This document shows positions 7,958 to 15,726 of a stretch of 64,000 nucleotides of DNA, piece by piece (within the stretch, counting starts at the first letter, position 1; each line of letters opens with the position of its first letter). Location of the stretch: contig CAJTRT010000001.1 in the NCBI GenBank assembly GCA_910579105.1, positions 1 through 64,000 of the forward strand, read 5' to 3'. A model generated the notes under the pieces. That model did not search any database. It was not told where the DNA came from and worked only from the letters and a program-made list of their open reading frames with translations. Made by a program: the position numbers and the translations under genes. Source of the DNA: an uncultured Muribaculaceae bacterium. GTDB taxonomy: Bacteria; Bacteroidota; Bacteroidia; Bacteroidales; Muribaculaceae.

Positions 7958-8165
7958 TTTTTTCGAGCGCCTTTATGATTTTTTTACCGATTCAGAGGCA
8001 ATAATCATTTTCGTTAAGCGTTCGCACCCCGCTGGTGAGGCTGTTTATACGGTTTTTCACATATCGCGGGGGGCCGCCGGAGATTTTACGCCGTCAGTCA
8101 GCAATATTCTGCCTCGCCGGGCGTTATATATGTGTATTCCGTAAATCAACCAACATAGCGTGCCT

Positions 8166-8354
8166 ATGAAAAATGATTCTACCCATCTAATCCCTTCCTC
8201 ATCTTCCGACATGAATCACACCTGTCAGCGCGGCCGCCACACATCGGCTGCCGCCCCGCGGCGGATCACCCTGGCCGTCATCCGCCAGTTCGCCCGCGCG
8301 TATTCCTGCGCTCAGACCCTCCCCCCATCGCTGGGTGCCGTGGTGGCCAACTGA
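8166..8354 (+). CDS. Candidate small protein, 62 aa, unknown function
   Basis: Within 836 bases otherwise free of genes (7806-8641) there is an ATG-started frame of 62 codons (MKNDSTHLIPSSSS...), rich in Ser, Thr and Arg, containing RRITLAVIRQFARAY and ending SLGAVVAN. No signal peptide or membrane segment. It is followed by a proper terminator at 8420-8450, so this stretch is probably transcribed as its own unit. The Arg-rich IRQFARAY segment resembles short uncharacterised Bacteroidales peptides I have a weak memory of. I see no good promoter match upstream. An RNA regulator instead of a peptide is possible. The antisense frame at 8199-8441 is judged a shadow. Confidence 0.5.
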   Translation: MKNDSTHLIPSSSSDMNHTCQRGRHTSAAAPRRITLAVIRQFARAYSCAQTLPPSLGAVVAN

Positions 8355-8419
8355 ACGGGCGGAAGGCAGAACAGACCGAAATTCATCACAGAAGGAAATT
8401 GGACTGTCAAAAGGTCCTG

Positions 8420-8450
8420 GCGCTGTGTCAAACTCCGGCACAGCGCTTTT
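8420..8450 (+). terminator. Terminator of the small transcript
   Basis: GCGCTGTG (8420-8427) pairs with CACAGCGC (8439-8446), followed by TTTT. A canonical intrinsic terminator 66 bases after the small frame. Confidence 0.8.
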
Positions 8451-8531
8451 GCGTATCCTCCTTTTTCGCTGTGAGGGGACGCGGTTGGCGAATTTTTATG
8501 TGGATTGTTCGTTTTTTTGACGAATTTTCGC

Positions 8532-8539
8532 TAAGTTTG
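8532..8539 (+). promoter_or_regulatory. -7 element before the M6-type protease
   Basis: TAAGTTTG fits TAnnTTTG and would give a leader of about 95 nt to the ATG at 8642. No clear -33 box at the right spacing. Confidence 0.5.
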
Positions 8540-8641
8540 CGGGGGGTATTAAACGTGTGCGGAAGACGGGGGTCTTTCAATTGAAAATATCCTGAAGCGT
8601 TCGTCACATTGAACAGCTAATTAAGACGCAAAAAGAATCAT

Positions 8642-11029
8642 ATGAAGAGAATCCTTTTCGCGGCTCTGGCCGCTGCCGTGTCATCGGCGGCGGCTTATGC
8701 CGTGCCCGCCAAGCCGGGTCTGAAAAGAACAGTGACCGGCCCCGACGGGTCGGAGGTTGCCGCGACAGTTGTCGGCGACGAGAATTTCCATTACCTTGTA
8801 ACCCCGGACGGGAGGCCGATGACGCAGCTGGCTGACGGCTCGTATGAATATACTACCCCCGAGGCCGTCAACGCCAAGGCGCGGAAGAACGCGCGCCGCG
8901 GTGCCATGTCGCGGGCCGCGTCGGACCACAACCAGTCGCAGGTGCCGCACGTCGGTTCTCCCAGGGTGCCGATTATCCTCGTGGATTATACCGACAAGAA
9001 GTTCCTCGACGGAGACCGCGCAAACGCGACATTCAGGGAGTTTTTCAGCTCCGGCGAGAAGAGCGCCCGGCAGTATTTCGAGGATCAGTCGAACGGGCGT
9101 TTCACGCCTCAGTTCGATGTTTACGGCCCTTATCATCTCAAAAACAACCGCGAGTATTACGGAGGCAATGACGCGTATTACGAGGATGACCAGCGCCCCG
9201 GCGAGATGGTGGCGGAGGCTTGCCTCGGCCTTGACGGGGAGATTGACTTCTCGCTCTACGACAACAACGGCGACGGGGAGTGTGACGTGGTGATAGTGCT
9301 TTACGCCGGAGTGGGCGAGGCGTCGTCGGATGTCGCCGAATCGGTCTGGCCCCACCAGTGGGATCTCGAATCCTCCGATTACGGGCGCGCGCCGCGGCTC
9401 GACGGGGTGACCGTCAGCAAATACGCCGTGTTCAACGAGGTGCACGGCGAATACCAGTCGCAGATCGACGGCATCGGAACCTTCTGCCACGAGTTCTCCC
9501 ACTGCCTGGGGCTGCCTGACTTCTACGACACTCAGTATGGCGGCCATTTCGGCATGGGTCCCTGGTCGCTGATGGACTACGGCTCGTACAACGACGACAC
9601 CTATACACCCATCGGCTATTCCGCTTACGAGAAGTGGTTCATGGGCTGGATTGACGACATACCCGAGCCTACACCCGGCACCACGGTTACGATGCCTGTG
9701 TTCAACCAGAAGAATGCCGCCACGGATGTGGCCTACCGGCTGGTGAACCCCTCGAACGACAACGAGTATTATGTTCTCGAAAACCGCGCCCGCCAGGGGT
9801 GGGATTCAGCCATCGAGGCCGAGGGGCTGATGATCTACCACGTCACATATGACGCGTACCGCTGGTATAGTAACACGGTGAACGACGATTCGCCCGAGTG
9901 CATGGCCATCGTGGCCGCCGACAACCAGCGAACCGACAAGTCCGCCGCCGGTGACCTTTTCCCCTACCGAACGGTGGATTCCTTTACCGCCACCTCGCGC
10001 CCGGCGGCGACTTTGAACACCGGGGCCAAGACCCTCGACAAGCCGGTGACCGACATACGGCGCAACGATAACGGCGAGGTGACTTTCCGCTATATGGCCG
10101 CCGCGCTTCCCCCTCTCGACACTCCCGACTTCGGTGAGAACCTGCCCGCTGCCGGTGACCTGGCCGCCACTCCTGACGGCTTCACCGCCATATGGCCGGC
10201 GGTAGCGTCGGAGTTTGACATCACATACACCATCGACATCCGGCCACACAGCTTCTCTACCTCCGCGCTCGTGCTTGACGAGGACTGTACCGACGGCGAG
10301 ACATCCTGGGCTACCGACGGGTATGTGGCCGCCGACGGCAACGTTGTGCGCCTCGGATCAAGCAACCGCACCGGCTCGATGACCTCCCCGGGCTTCGAGG
10401 TCGCTTCCGGCGAGGGGGTGACGATTTTCGCGAGCGCGGCGTATTACAACAACGACGGCTCATCGTTGCAGTTCGACATTCTTGACGCTGCCGGAAAGAC
10501 CATCGCGACCAGCACGGTTCCCCTGGATGCCGATTACGCCACCTATGCGGTCAAATTCCCCGATGTGGCCGACGGTACCCGCAAGGTGCGTTTGCAGTCA
10601 ACAGCCAAGAAGAAGCGCGTGATGCTCGAATGGGTAAAGGTCTACGACGGCGATGCCGACGAGCCGGATGCCGTAGCGCCCTCTCGTGTTTCCGGGGACA
10701 AACCCGTTAATCCCGCTACCGAGACCCGCACGATCGCCGGCTTAACCGGCACCGAATACCGCGTTGACGGCCTGACGCCCGGCGGGGTTTACGACTGGAA
10801 GGTAAAGGCCTGCGCCGTCAATCCCGACGATGCCGCCGACTCCCCGTGGTCAAAGGTTGTGACAGTCGAACTCCCGGTGGCCTCCGCGATTGATTCAGTC
10901 GAGGGCGCTGACCCTGCCTCTCCCGCCGAATACTACGATCTGGCAGGCCGCCGCTTGACAGCCCCCGCTATCTCCGGCTTCTACATCGAGCGCCGCGGCA
11001 CCTCCGCCGCCAAGCGCCTCGCCCGCTGA
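8642..11029 (+). CDS. Secreted M6 family (immune inhibitor A-like) zinc metalloprotease
   Basis: A 795-aa exported protease. Signal peptide about 1-20 (MKRILFAALAAAVSSAAAYA). The propeptide-like part includes VGDENFHYLVTPDGRPM. The catalytic domain has the zinc motif HEFSHCLGLPDFYD with His 283, Glu 284 and His 287, followed by the MGPWSLMDYGSYN Met-turn region. Further on are a jelly-roll-like part (about 520-680), a fibronectin type III-like part (GTEYRVDGLTPGGVYDWKV) and a tail, YYDLAGRRLT...GFYIERRG, like T9SS C-terminal signals of Bacteroidales. Likely cell-surface or released protein degradation. Single-gene unit. Confidence 0.9.
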   Translation: MKRILFAALAAAVSSAAAYAVPAKPGLKRTVTGPDGSEVAATVVGDENFHYLVTPDGRPMTQLADGSYEYTTPEAVNAKARKNARRGAMSRAASDHNQSQVPHVGSPRVPIILVDYTDKKFLDGDRANATFREFFSSGEKSARQYFEDQSNGRFTPQFDVYGPYHLKNNREYYGGNDAYYEDDQRPGEMVAEACLGLDGEIDFSLYDNNGDGECDVVIVLYAGVGEASSDVAESVWPHQWDLESSDYGRAPRLDGVTVSKYAVFNEVHGEYQSQIDGIGTFCHEFSHCLGLPDFYDTQYGGHFGMGPWSLMDYGSYNDDTYTPIGYSAYEKWFMGWIDDIPEPTPGTTVTMPVFNQKNAATDVAYRLVNPSNDNEYYVLENRARQGWDSAIEAEGLMIYHVTYDAYRWYSNTVNDDSPECMAIVAADNQRTDKSAAGDLFPYRTVDSFTATSRPAATLNTGAKTLDKPVTDIRRNDNGEVTFRYMAAALPPLDTPDFGENLPAAGDLAATPDGFTAIWPAVASEFDITYTIDIRPHSFSTSALVLDEDCTDGETSWATDGYVAADGNVVRLGSSNRTGSMTSPGFEVASGEGVTIFASAAYYNNDGSSLQFDILDAAGKTIATSTVPLDADYATYAVKFPDVADGTRKVRLQSTAKKKRVMLEWVKVYDGDADEPDAVAPSRVSGDKPVNPATETRTIAGLTGTEYRVDGLTPGGVYDWKVKACAVNPDDAADSPWSKVVTVELPVASAIDSVEGADPASPAEYYDLAGRRLTAPAISGFYIERRGTSAAKRLAR

Positions 11030-11067
11030 GCGCTCCTCATTCTTGATATTTCCCGATAAATAAAACT

Positions 11068-11109
11068 GCTTTACCCCCCGTCTGGTTTCCGCCGGGCGGG
11101 GGGTAAAGC
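11068..11109 (-). terminator. Bidirectional terminator between the M6 protease and wbqC
   Basis: A 13-bp perfect stem (gctttaccccccg, 11068-11080, pairing with 11097-11109). On the minus strand it is followed by AGTTTTATTTA, so it best serves the wbqC end, but it can also stop the converging protease transcript. Confidence 0.75.
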
Positions 11110-11122
11110 AACGTATAGCAGA

Positions 11123-11794
11123 TTATTTGAGGGAGGAGAGGATGCGGCGGAGGTAGAGGGGCGATTCGGGGCCGAGGTTGAAGAGGAGGTCGAGTGCCGA
11201 GAGGTTGGGGTGGTAGCCGAAGCGGTCGGCGCGCACCTGGTAGTAGGGGGTGGCGGCGATGGTTGCTTCAAGGCGGGTTATTAAGGGGGCGTTGGCAGCT
11301 TCCCGCAGGCTGCCGTTGGCCGGTTCTTCGGCGTGGGTTACCTCGGTCTCGATACCGAGGAGGGGGCGGAGGGTCTCGTCGATGCGGCGGTCGAGGGTGG
11401 CGATGGTTTCCGCGGCTTCGCCCGGGGGCACCGTTACTTCCGGGATGAGAGGGAGGACTGCGTCGGCGTAGTATTCGAAGAAGGGGGTGCGTCCGTAGGC
11501 CGATTCGAGGGTGACGCGGTGGATGTGCCACCATCGGCCGTGGGCGCTCAGTGGCACGTCGGCCCAGCGGGCCATACGCAGGCCGTGGGGCTTGCCGACG
11601 GCGGCGGTAAGGCTCACCGGGCCGTGGGTGTCGGCAATGTCGCAGCGGTGGACGGCCTTCTGCCGCTTGTCGTAGAGCGTGCCGAGCGCAATGGTCGCTT
11701 CGGGATAGGCGGCCATCAGCGCGTAATAGGCGATTGATCCGAAATAACGCGGCGGGAGCGTCACGCTCCCGCCGTATATCGCGAGGTGGTTCAT
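11123..11794 (-). CDS. WbqC-like family protein
   Basis: A 223-aa cytoplasmic protein of the WbqC-like family: early PRYFGSIAYYALMAAYPEA, middle YDKRQKAVHRCDIADTHGPVSLTAAVGKP, and late YHPNLSALDLLFNLGPES near the end, a motif typical of the family. Members occur in O-antigen loci and, in Bacteroidales, next to lepB and dapB as here; their reaction is not firmly known (a role in sugar or acyl-amino transfer has been suggested). Distal to lepB with a 40-base gap, likely the same operon. Confidence 0.82.
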   Translation of the reverse strand: MNHLAIYGGSVTLPPRYFGSIAYYALMAAYPEATIALGTLYDKRQKAVHRCDIADTHGPVSLTAAVGKPHGLRMARWADVPLSAHGRWWHIHRVTLESAYGRTPFFEYYADAVLPLIPEVTVPPGEAAETIATLDRRIDETLRPLLGIETEVTHAEEPANGSLREAANAPLITRLEATIAATPYYQVRADRFGYHPNLSALDLLFNLGPESPLYLRRILSSLK

Positions 11795-11834
11795 TTTCTT
11801 GCCTGCGGGTGTTTTTGCTCCAAGTTGGGCCGGA

Positions 11835-13289
11835 TTACTGTTTGTCGGGGTTGGCGTCGCGGAACACGCGGTTCCAGCGGATGCCGCCGGAGAGGAGTCC
11901 CTTGTCCTTGTCGAAGGAAATCAGCACGCGCCAGGGCGTGCCTACGATGTGGTCTTCCGGCACGAAGCCCCAGTAGCGCGAATCGAGGGAGTTGTCGCGG
12001 TTGTCGCCCATCATGAAGTAGTAGTCCATCTTGAAAGTGTAGTAGTCCCGCGGCTGGCCGTCGATGTAGAGCCTGCCGTCGCGGAATTCGGCGGTGGGGT
12101 TGTCCTCGTATACTCGGATGCATCGGCCGTAGATGTCCCAGGCGGCCTGGTCCATTTTCAGCGCGGTTCCTTTCTTTGGAATCCAAAGGCCGTTTTCGCC
12201 TCCGTAGTCGGCGCGGGTCCAGTCGGCGGAGATGGCCTGGGGGAAGAGGCTGAGAATGGTCTCGGGCTGCGGCTCGTCGAGCATCAGCTTGGCGAAGCGG
12301 CCCGACTGCTCCATCTCTTTCACCATCGTGGCGGTCAGCGGGGAGATGTAGATGCGTGGCACGGAACCGTCGGCGTTGATTTTAAAGCCGAGCGAGGCGA
12401 TGCCCGGTATGTCGGCGGGGGTGACCTCGATCGGGTGGCGGTCGTCGACGGCGATGCCGAGGGCTTCAAATTCATCCTCGGTCAGCGGCGCTCCGTTCAC
12501 CTGGTAGAAGTAGTTGAACTGCGCGTCGGTGGGTGTCGGCATCGCCTCGCCGTCGATGTGGATTATGCCGTTGTCGATGCGTATGCGCTGGCCGGGAAGT
12601 CCCACACAGCGCTTGACGTAGTTCTCGCGGCGGTCGACGGGGCGGTAGATCTGCTTGCCGAACGTGGCCTTGTCGCCGAGCACGCGGTCGCGGCCGTGCA
12701 TGCCGACCAGCGAGTAATAGTCGGGGTTGGTGACTTTCGACATGACGGTGTCGCCGGCAGGGAAGTTAAACACCACTATGTCGCCCCACTCGACGCCGCG
12801 CTGCCCTTTGAGGCGCTTGTAGCCTACCGACGGGTGGTCGAGGTAGCTTTTACCGAGACCGAAAGGCATCTCGTTGTGGACCAGCGGGAAATACACCGGG
12901 GTCATCGGCACGCGGGGGCCGTAGACGGTTTTGTTGACGAAGAGGTAGTCGCCGGTGAGCAATGTCTTTTCAAGGGAGGAGGAGGGTATCTGATAGTTCT
13001 GCCCCAGGAAGGCGAACACGAAGTAGACGAGCACCAGGGCGTAGACGATGGCGTCGACCCACGACATTATCCCTTTGACGGTCTTGTTCTTCGACTTCTT
13101 CCACCAGGTGAACGGGATGTAGCCGGTGATGTAGATGTCGAAGAGGAGTATCCCTCCGAGCAGGAGCCACCAGTTGCCCATCCAGGCCACCCACAGCACA
13201 TACAGGAGCATTACCAGGGCGAAACGTACCCAGCGGGTGGGGCGGTTCTCGCTGACGCGGCGTTTGAAGTCGTCTTTATTGAAAGTCAT
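11835..13289 (-). CDS. lepB: Signal peptidase I
   Basis: Membrane serine protease that removes signal peptides from exported proteins. At 484 aa it is longer than proteobacterial LepB, as in other Bacteroidales, owing to an insertion between the catalytic boxes. Transmembrane segments lie at about 22-37, 42-60 and 78-97. Box B is QIPSSSLEKTLLTGDYLFVNK, whose Ser is the nucleophile; box D is ENYVKRCVGLPGQ, whose Lys is the general base; box E is FMMGDNRDNSLDSRYWGFVP. It is flanked by dapB and wbqC in one minus-strand operon. Confidence 0.95.
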   Translation of the reverse strand: MTFNKDDFKRRVSENRPTRWVRFALVMLLYVLWVAWMGNWWLLLGGILLFDIYITGYIPFTWWKKSKNKTVKGIMSWVDAIVYALVLVYFVFAFLGQNYQIPSSSLEKTLLTGDYLFVNKTVYGPRVPMTPVYFPLVHNEMPFGLGKSYLDHPSVGYKRLKGQRGVEWGDIVVFNFPAGDTVMSKVTNPDYYSLVGMHGRDRVLGDKATFGKQIYRPVDRRENYVKRCVGLPGQRIRIDNGIIHIDGEAMPTPTDAQFNYFYQVNGAPLTEDEFEALGIAVDDRHPIEVTPADIPGIASLGFKINADGSVPRIYISPLTATMVKEMEQSGRFAKLMLDEPQPETILSLFPQAISADWTRADYGGENGLWIPKKGTALKMDQAAWDIYGRCIRVYEDNPTAEFRDGRLYIDGQPRDYYTFKMDYYFMMGDNRDNSLDSRYWGFVPEDHIVGTPWRVLISFDKDKGLLSGGIRWNRVFRDANPDKQ

Positions 13290-13319
13290 TTTCGGTTTGT
13301 GTTTTCAGAAGGTTGGCGC

Positions 13320-14039
13320 TCAGGGAATCATATCCGGCATTGAGAAGAGGCCGGGGCGGCGTTCGGCCGCGAGCCATTCGGCGGCTATGACCGCTCCGAG
13401 GGCGAAGCCGTCGCGCGACTTGGCGCGGTGGGTTATGGAGATTTCATCGACGGGGCTTTCCCAGGTGGCGGTGTGGGTGCCGGGCACCTCTCCGCGGCGG
13501 GTGTGGCTCACAATCAGTTTGCCTGGGAGGTCGCGGGGGTCTTCGGTCCAGCCGTCGAGCGAGGGGGTTTCGGCCATGATATTCTCTGCGAGGGTGATGG
13601 CGGTGCCTGAGGGGTGGTCGAGCTTGTGGACGTGGTGTGTCTCTTCCACCGAGGGGGCGTATTCGGGATAACCGCTCATGAGTGCGGCGGCCTGGCGGCA
13701 CACGCGGTTGAAGAGGAACACGCCGATCGAGAAGTTCGAGGTCCAGAACATCGAGGCCCCCGTCTCGCTTACGAGGCGCTCCACCTCGGGTCGGGCGGCG
13801 GTCCAGCCCGTAGTGCCGGAGACGAGCGGCTTGCCGGTGGGCAGGATGCGGCGGTAGTTCTCAACAGCCGCGTCGGGGCGCGTGAACTCGATTACCGCGT
13901 CAGCCACGAGATATTCCGGGGAGGAGTATTTCGCTTCCTCGCCAGCGTCGATACGGCAGGTTATTTCGTGGCCGCGCGCTATGGCCGCGCGCTCGATTGC
14001 GCGCCCCATCTTGCCGTAGCCAACAAGCGCTATCTTCAT
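13320..14039 (-). CDS. dapB: 4-hydroxy-tetrahydrodipicolinate reductase
   Basis: NAD(P)H-dependent step of lysine and diaminopimelate synthesis, cytoplasmic; 239 aa, the usual length. The Rossmann start is MKIALVGYGKMGRAIE; then VIEFTRPDA, SGTTGW, TSNFSIGVFLFNRVCRQ and the dipicolinate-binding loop EETHHVHKLDHPSGTAITLA. The frame is open upstream for 98 more codons, but that part overlaps the preceding gene and lacks family similarity; ATG at 14039 gives the conserved N-terminus and overlaps the stop of the upstream gene (ATGA). Expected for a diderm making meso-DAP. Confidence 0.96.
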   Translation of the reverse strand: MKIALVGYGKMGRAIERAAIARGHEITCRIDAGEEAKYSSPEYLVADAVIEFTRPDAAVENYRRILPTGKPLVSGTTGWTAARPEVERLVSETGASMFWTSNFSIGVFLFNRVCRQAAALMSGYPEYAPSVEETHHVHKLDHPSGTAITLAENIMAETPSLDGWTEDPRDLPGKLIVSHTRRGEVPGTHTATWESPVDEISITHRAKSRDGFALGAVIAAEWLAAERRPGLFSMPDMIP

Positions 14040-14488
14040 TTCTTCGGTAATTTGCCGCCGTTCTCCCCGCCGCGTCGCAACTCCTTGCGGATTGTGGAGG
14101 GAATGGCTATTGTTGTGAAAATGAGCAGCGCGCCTCCGGCGAGGGTGAACGCGAAGGAGTCGCGGGTGGTCTGCCCGCTGTAAAACAGGAAAAAGGCGGC
14201 CACGCAGAAGAAGATCGCGCTCCAGCTTTCTATGCGGTAGAGGCGCTTCACGCGGGGATGCTTTCCGGTGTAGGGGGTGAAGAACTTCGCGGCGAGGAAG
14301 CAGAGCGCCCCTCCGGCGAAGACGTATTTCCACCAGCCGAGCGCCCCGTGGAAGAATCGGAAGTCGAGCAGAGGGAGCAGCACCCCGGCCAGTATGCCCA
14401 GGAGGCCCGCGGTGGAGAGGACTACGGCCCAGGTGGCTGGCTGCCGTCCTTGCAGTTCTTCGAGTGAGTAGGTTTTATGTTCAGCCAT
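14036..14488 (-). CDS. Small four-helix membrane protein, unknown function
   Basis: A 150-aa inner-membrane protein. After a soluble start (MAEHKTYSLEELQGRQPATW) there are four hydrophobic segments, at about 22-43, 56-72, 88-104 and 112-132, and a basic C-terminus (RKELRRGG...). I chose ATG 14488; a further in-frame ATG at 14521 would add 11 residues and run into the upstream gene. No recognised domain. Its stop overlaps the dapB start by 4 bases, so the two are translated in tandem, but nothing shows a lysine-related role. Confidence 0.75.
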   Translation of the reverse strand: MAEHKTYSLEELQGRQPATWAVVLSTAGLLGILAGVLLPLLDFRFFHGALGWWKYVFAGGALCFLAAKFFTPYTGKHPRVKRLYRIESWSAIFFCVAAFFLFYSGQTTRDSFAFTLAGGALLIFTTIAIPSTIRKELRRGGENGGKLPKK

Positions 14489-14501
14489 AAATGTGATGTT
14501 G

Positions 14502-14804
14502 TTATTCAAAGACGTAGACATCCTCGCCGGGGCGCTGCATGTGGTAGTGCTCGCGCACCACGCGCTCGAGCTCGGCGGGATCCGAGGCGAGGTTCTGGTT
14601 GAGCCGCCGGTAATAGGCCATGGTGTCGTTGTTCTCCTTGATCTCGGCCTTCAGGGCGTCGATCTGCTCCTGGTATTCCATCGACTTGAAATAGGAGTTC
14701 TCGTTGAAGAAGGCTATGAATACGACGTAGGCCACCACTAACAGGAGCGGGAGGCTCACATATCGGCGGATCCATCGGAAACTGTCGTTGAGAAATGCGT
14801 TCAT
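14502..14804 (-). CDS. Septum formation initiator, FtsB/DivIC-like
   Basis: A 100-aa bitopic division protein: short cytoplasmic basic start, one membrane helix (YVSLPLLLVVAYVVFIAFF, about 15-33), then a heptad-rich coiled coil (YQEQIDALKAEIKENNDTM) and a small C-terminal region with EHYHMQRPGEDVYVF, as in DivIC/FtsB proteins that bridge FtsL and FtsQ in the divisome. The frame is open for 116 codons upstream, but that part is low-complexity Pro/Arg shadow of DUF4919; ATG 14804 is right. A TATCTTCG -7 element lies at 14841-14848 on the minus strand. Confidence 0.9.
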   Translation of the reverse strand: MNAFLNDSFRWIRRYVSLPLLLVVAYVVFIAFFNENSYFKSMEYQEQIDALKAEIKENNDTMAYYRRLNQNLASDPAELERVVREHYHMQRPGEDVYVFE

Positions 14805-14887
14805 CTGTAAGTCGCGGGAGGTGAGAGATTGGTTGTTGCGCGAAGATACGCGATTTTCGGCATACTGCGGGTGTCTGCCGGTTGAAA

Positions 14888-15604
14888 TTACTGCGGGTGC
14901 TTGCGGTAGTATTCCTCCAGGAGGTTGCGGATGTTGAAGTAGTAGGTGCCGGTTTCCTTGCCCCCCTGCTTCTCCACGTCGATGCGGTCGAAATACGGCT
15001 CCTGGTACTGCTGGTCCTTGGCCACGGCGTTCTGGAAGTTGATGATGTTGTACTCGTGGCGGGGGGAGATGACGTACCAGGCGTTGTCGGGGTCGGCTCC
15101 TGTGCCGGAGCTGACGATGGCCTGGAGGATGTGGTTGAGGCGGTACTGCCATATGTTTGCCCTGTTGGTCTTGCCGCGCTCGCGGAGGGCGTAGATCAGG
15201 AAGTTCATCTGCGATAGGTCGAAGGGGGTGTCTTTCAGCGCTTCCTGGGCGTAGTGGATCATGGAGTCAAGTTCGGCGCGGGTGTGCTTGTTCTTGAAGT
15301 AGAGGCTTTCGTTCTTTGTGGAGTACTCCGAGTGGCGGTAGGGGTCGAAATCCTCCTGGAAGAGGTAGCCGTAGTAGAGGTGGCGGTAGTCCTGGAGGTT
15401 CATGACGGTCTCGTTCTGCTCGTATCGGGCCATCAGTTTGGGATAGTAGTAGGGTGATTTCGGGTCGGCGACCTCGGCCCGTATCTTGTCTAGGTCGGGA
15501 GTCTCGACCGTTATTTTTTTGTCGTTTTTCGCGGGGGCGCCCTTGGCGGCCAGGGTGACGGCGAGGGCCAGGAGCGCCGCTATGATGTATATTATTTTTT
15601 TCAT
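14888..15604 (-). CDS. DUF4919 domain protein, secreted
   Basis: A 238-aa exported protein with signal peptide MKKIIYIIAALLALAVTLAAKG. The mature part begins with ETPDLDKIRAEVADPKSPYYYPKLMARYE and contains DYRHLYYGYLFQEDFDPYRH, then helical TPR-like stretches (YAQEALKDTPFDLSQMNFLI), a layout that matches DUF4919 of Bacteroidetes. The C-terminal YYFNIRNLLEEYY is conserved in my recollection of the family. Function unknown. The gene has its own promoter with a stem-loop leader (15617-15658). Confidence 0.82.
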   Translation of the reverse strand: MKKIIYIIAALLALAVTLAAKGAPAKNDKKITVETPDLDKIRAEVADPKSPYYYPKLMARYEQNETVMNLQDYRHLYYGYLFQEDFDPYRHSEYSTKNESLYFKNKHTRAELDSMIHYAQEALKDTPFDLSQMNFLIYALRERGKTNRANIWQYRLNHILQAIVSSGTGADPDNAWYVISPRHEYNIINFQNAVAKDQQYQEPYFDRIDVEKQGGKETGTYYFNIRNLLEEYYRKHPQ

Positions 15605-15616
15605 ACAGTAAAAACG

Positions 15617-15658
15617 TCAAACCAAGAGCAGAGGGCTGCCCTTGGTCTGACAAATTTA
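15617..15658 (-). promoter_or_regulatory. Promoter and leader stem-loop of the DUF4919 gene
   Basis: The -7 element TAAATTTG occupies 15658-15651 on the minus strand. Just downstream, cttggtctgac-type sequence pairs across 15617-15651: an 11-bp stem with one mismatch and a nested GCAG/CTGC stem. The leader therefore begins with a hairpin about 12 bases before the start codon. Confidence 0.55.
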
Positions 15659-15726
15659 CTGAAAATCTCTTAAAACGCCGCGTCGCCTTAGCGTTTATTA
15701 GCTTTTTTTAGGGATGGTTTCCGGGT

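Noticed and set aside
11799..13343. 514-codon frame antisense to lepB
   Set aside because: Covers lepB, which has all catalytic boxes; the antisense protein is Val/Gly/His-rich with no family features.
14040..14333. 98-codon N-terminal extension of dapB
   Set aside because: Overlaps the membrane protein gene and the conserved MKIALVGYGKMG start lies at 14039.
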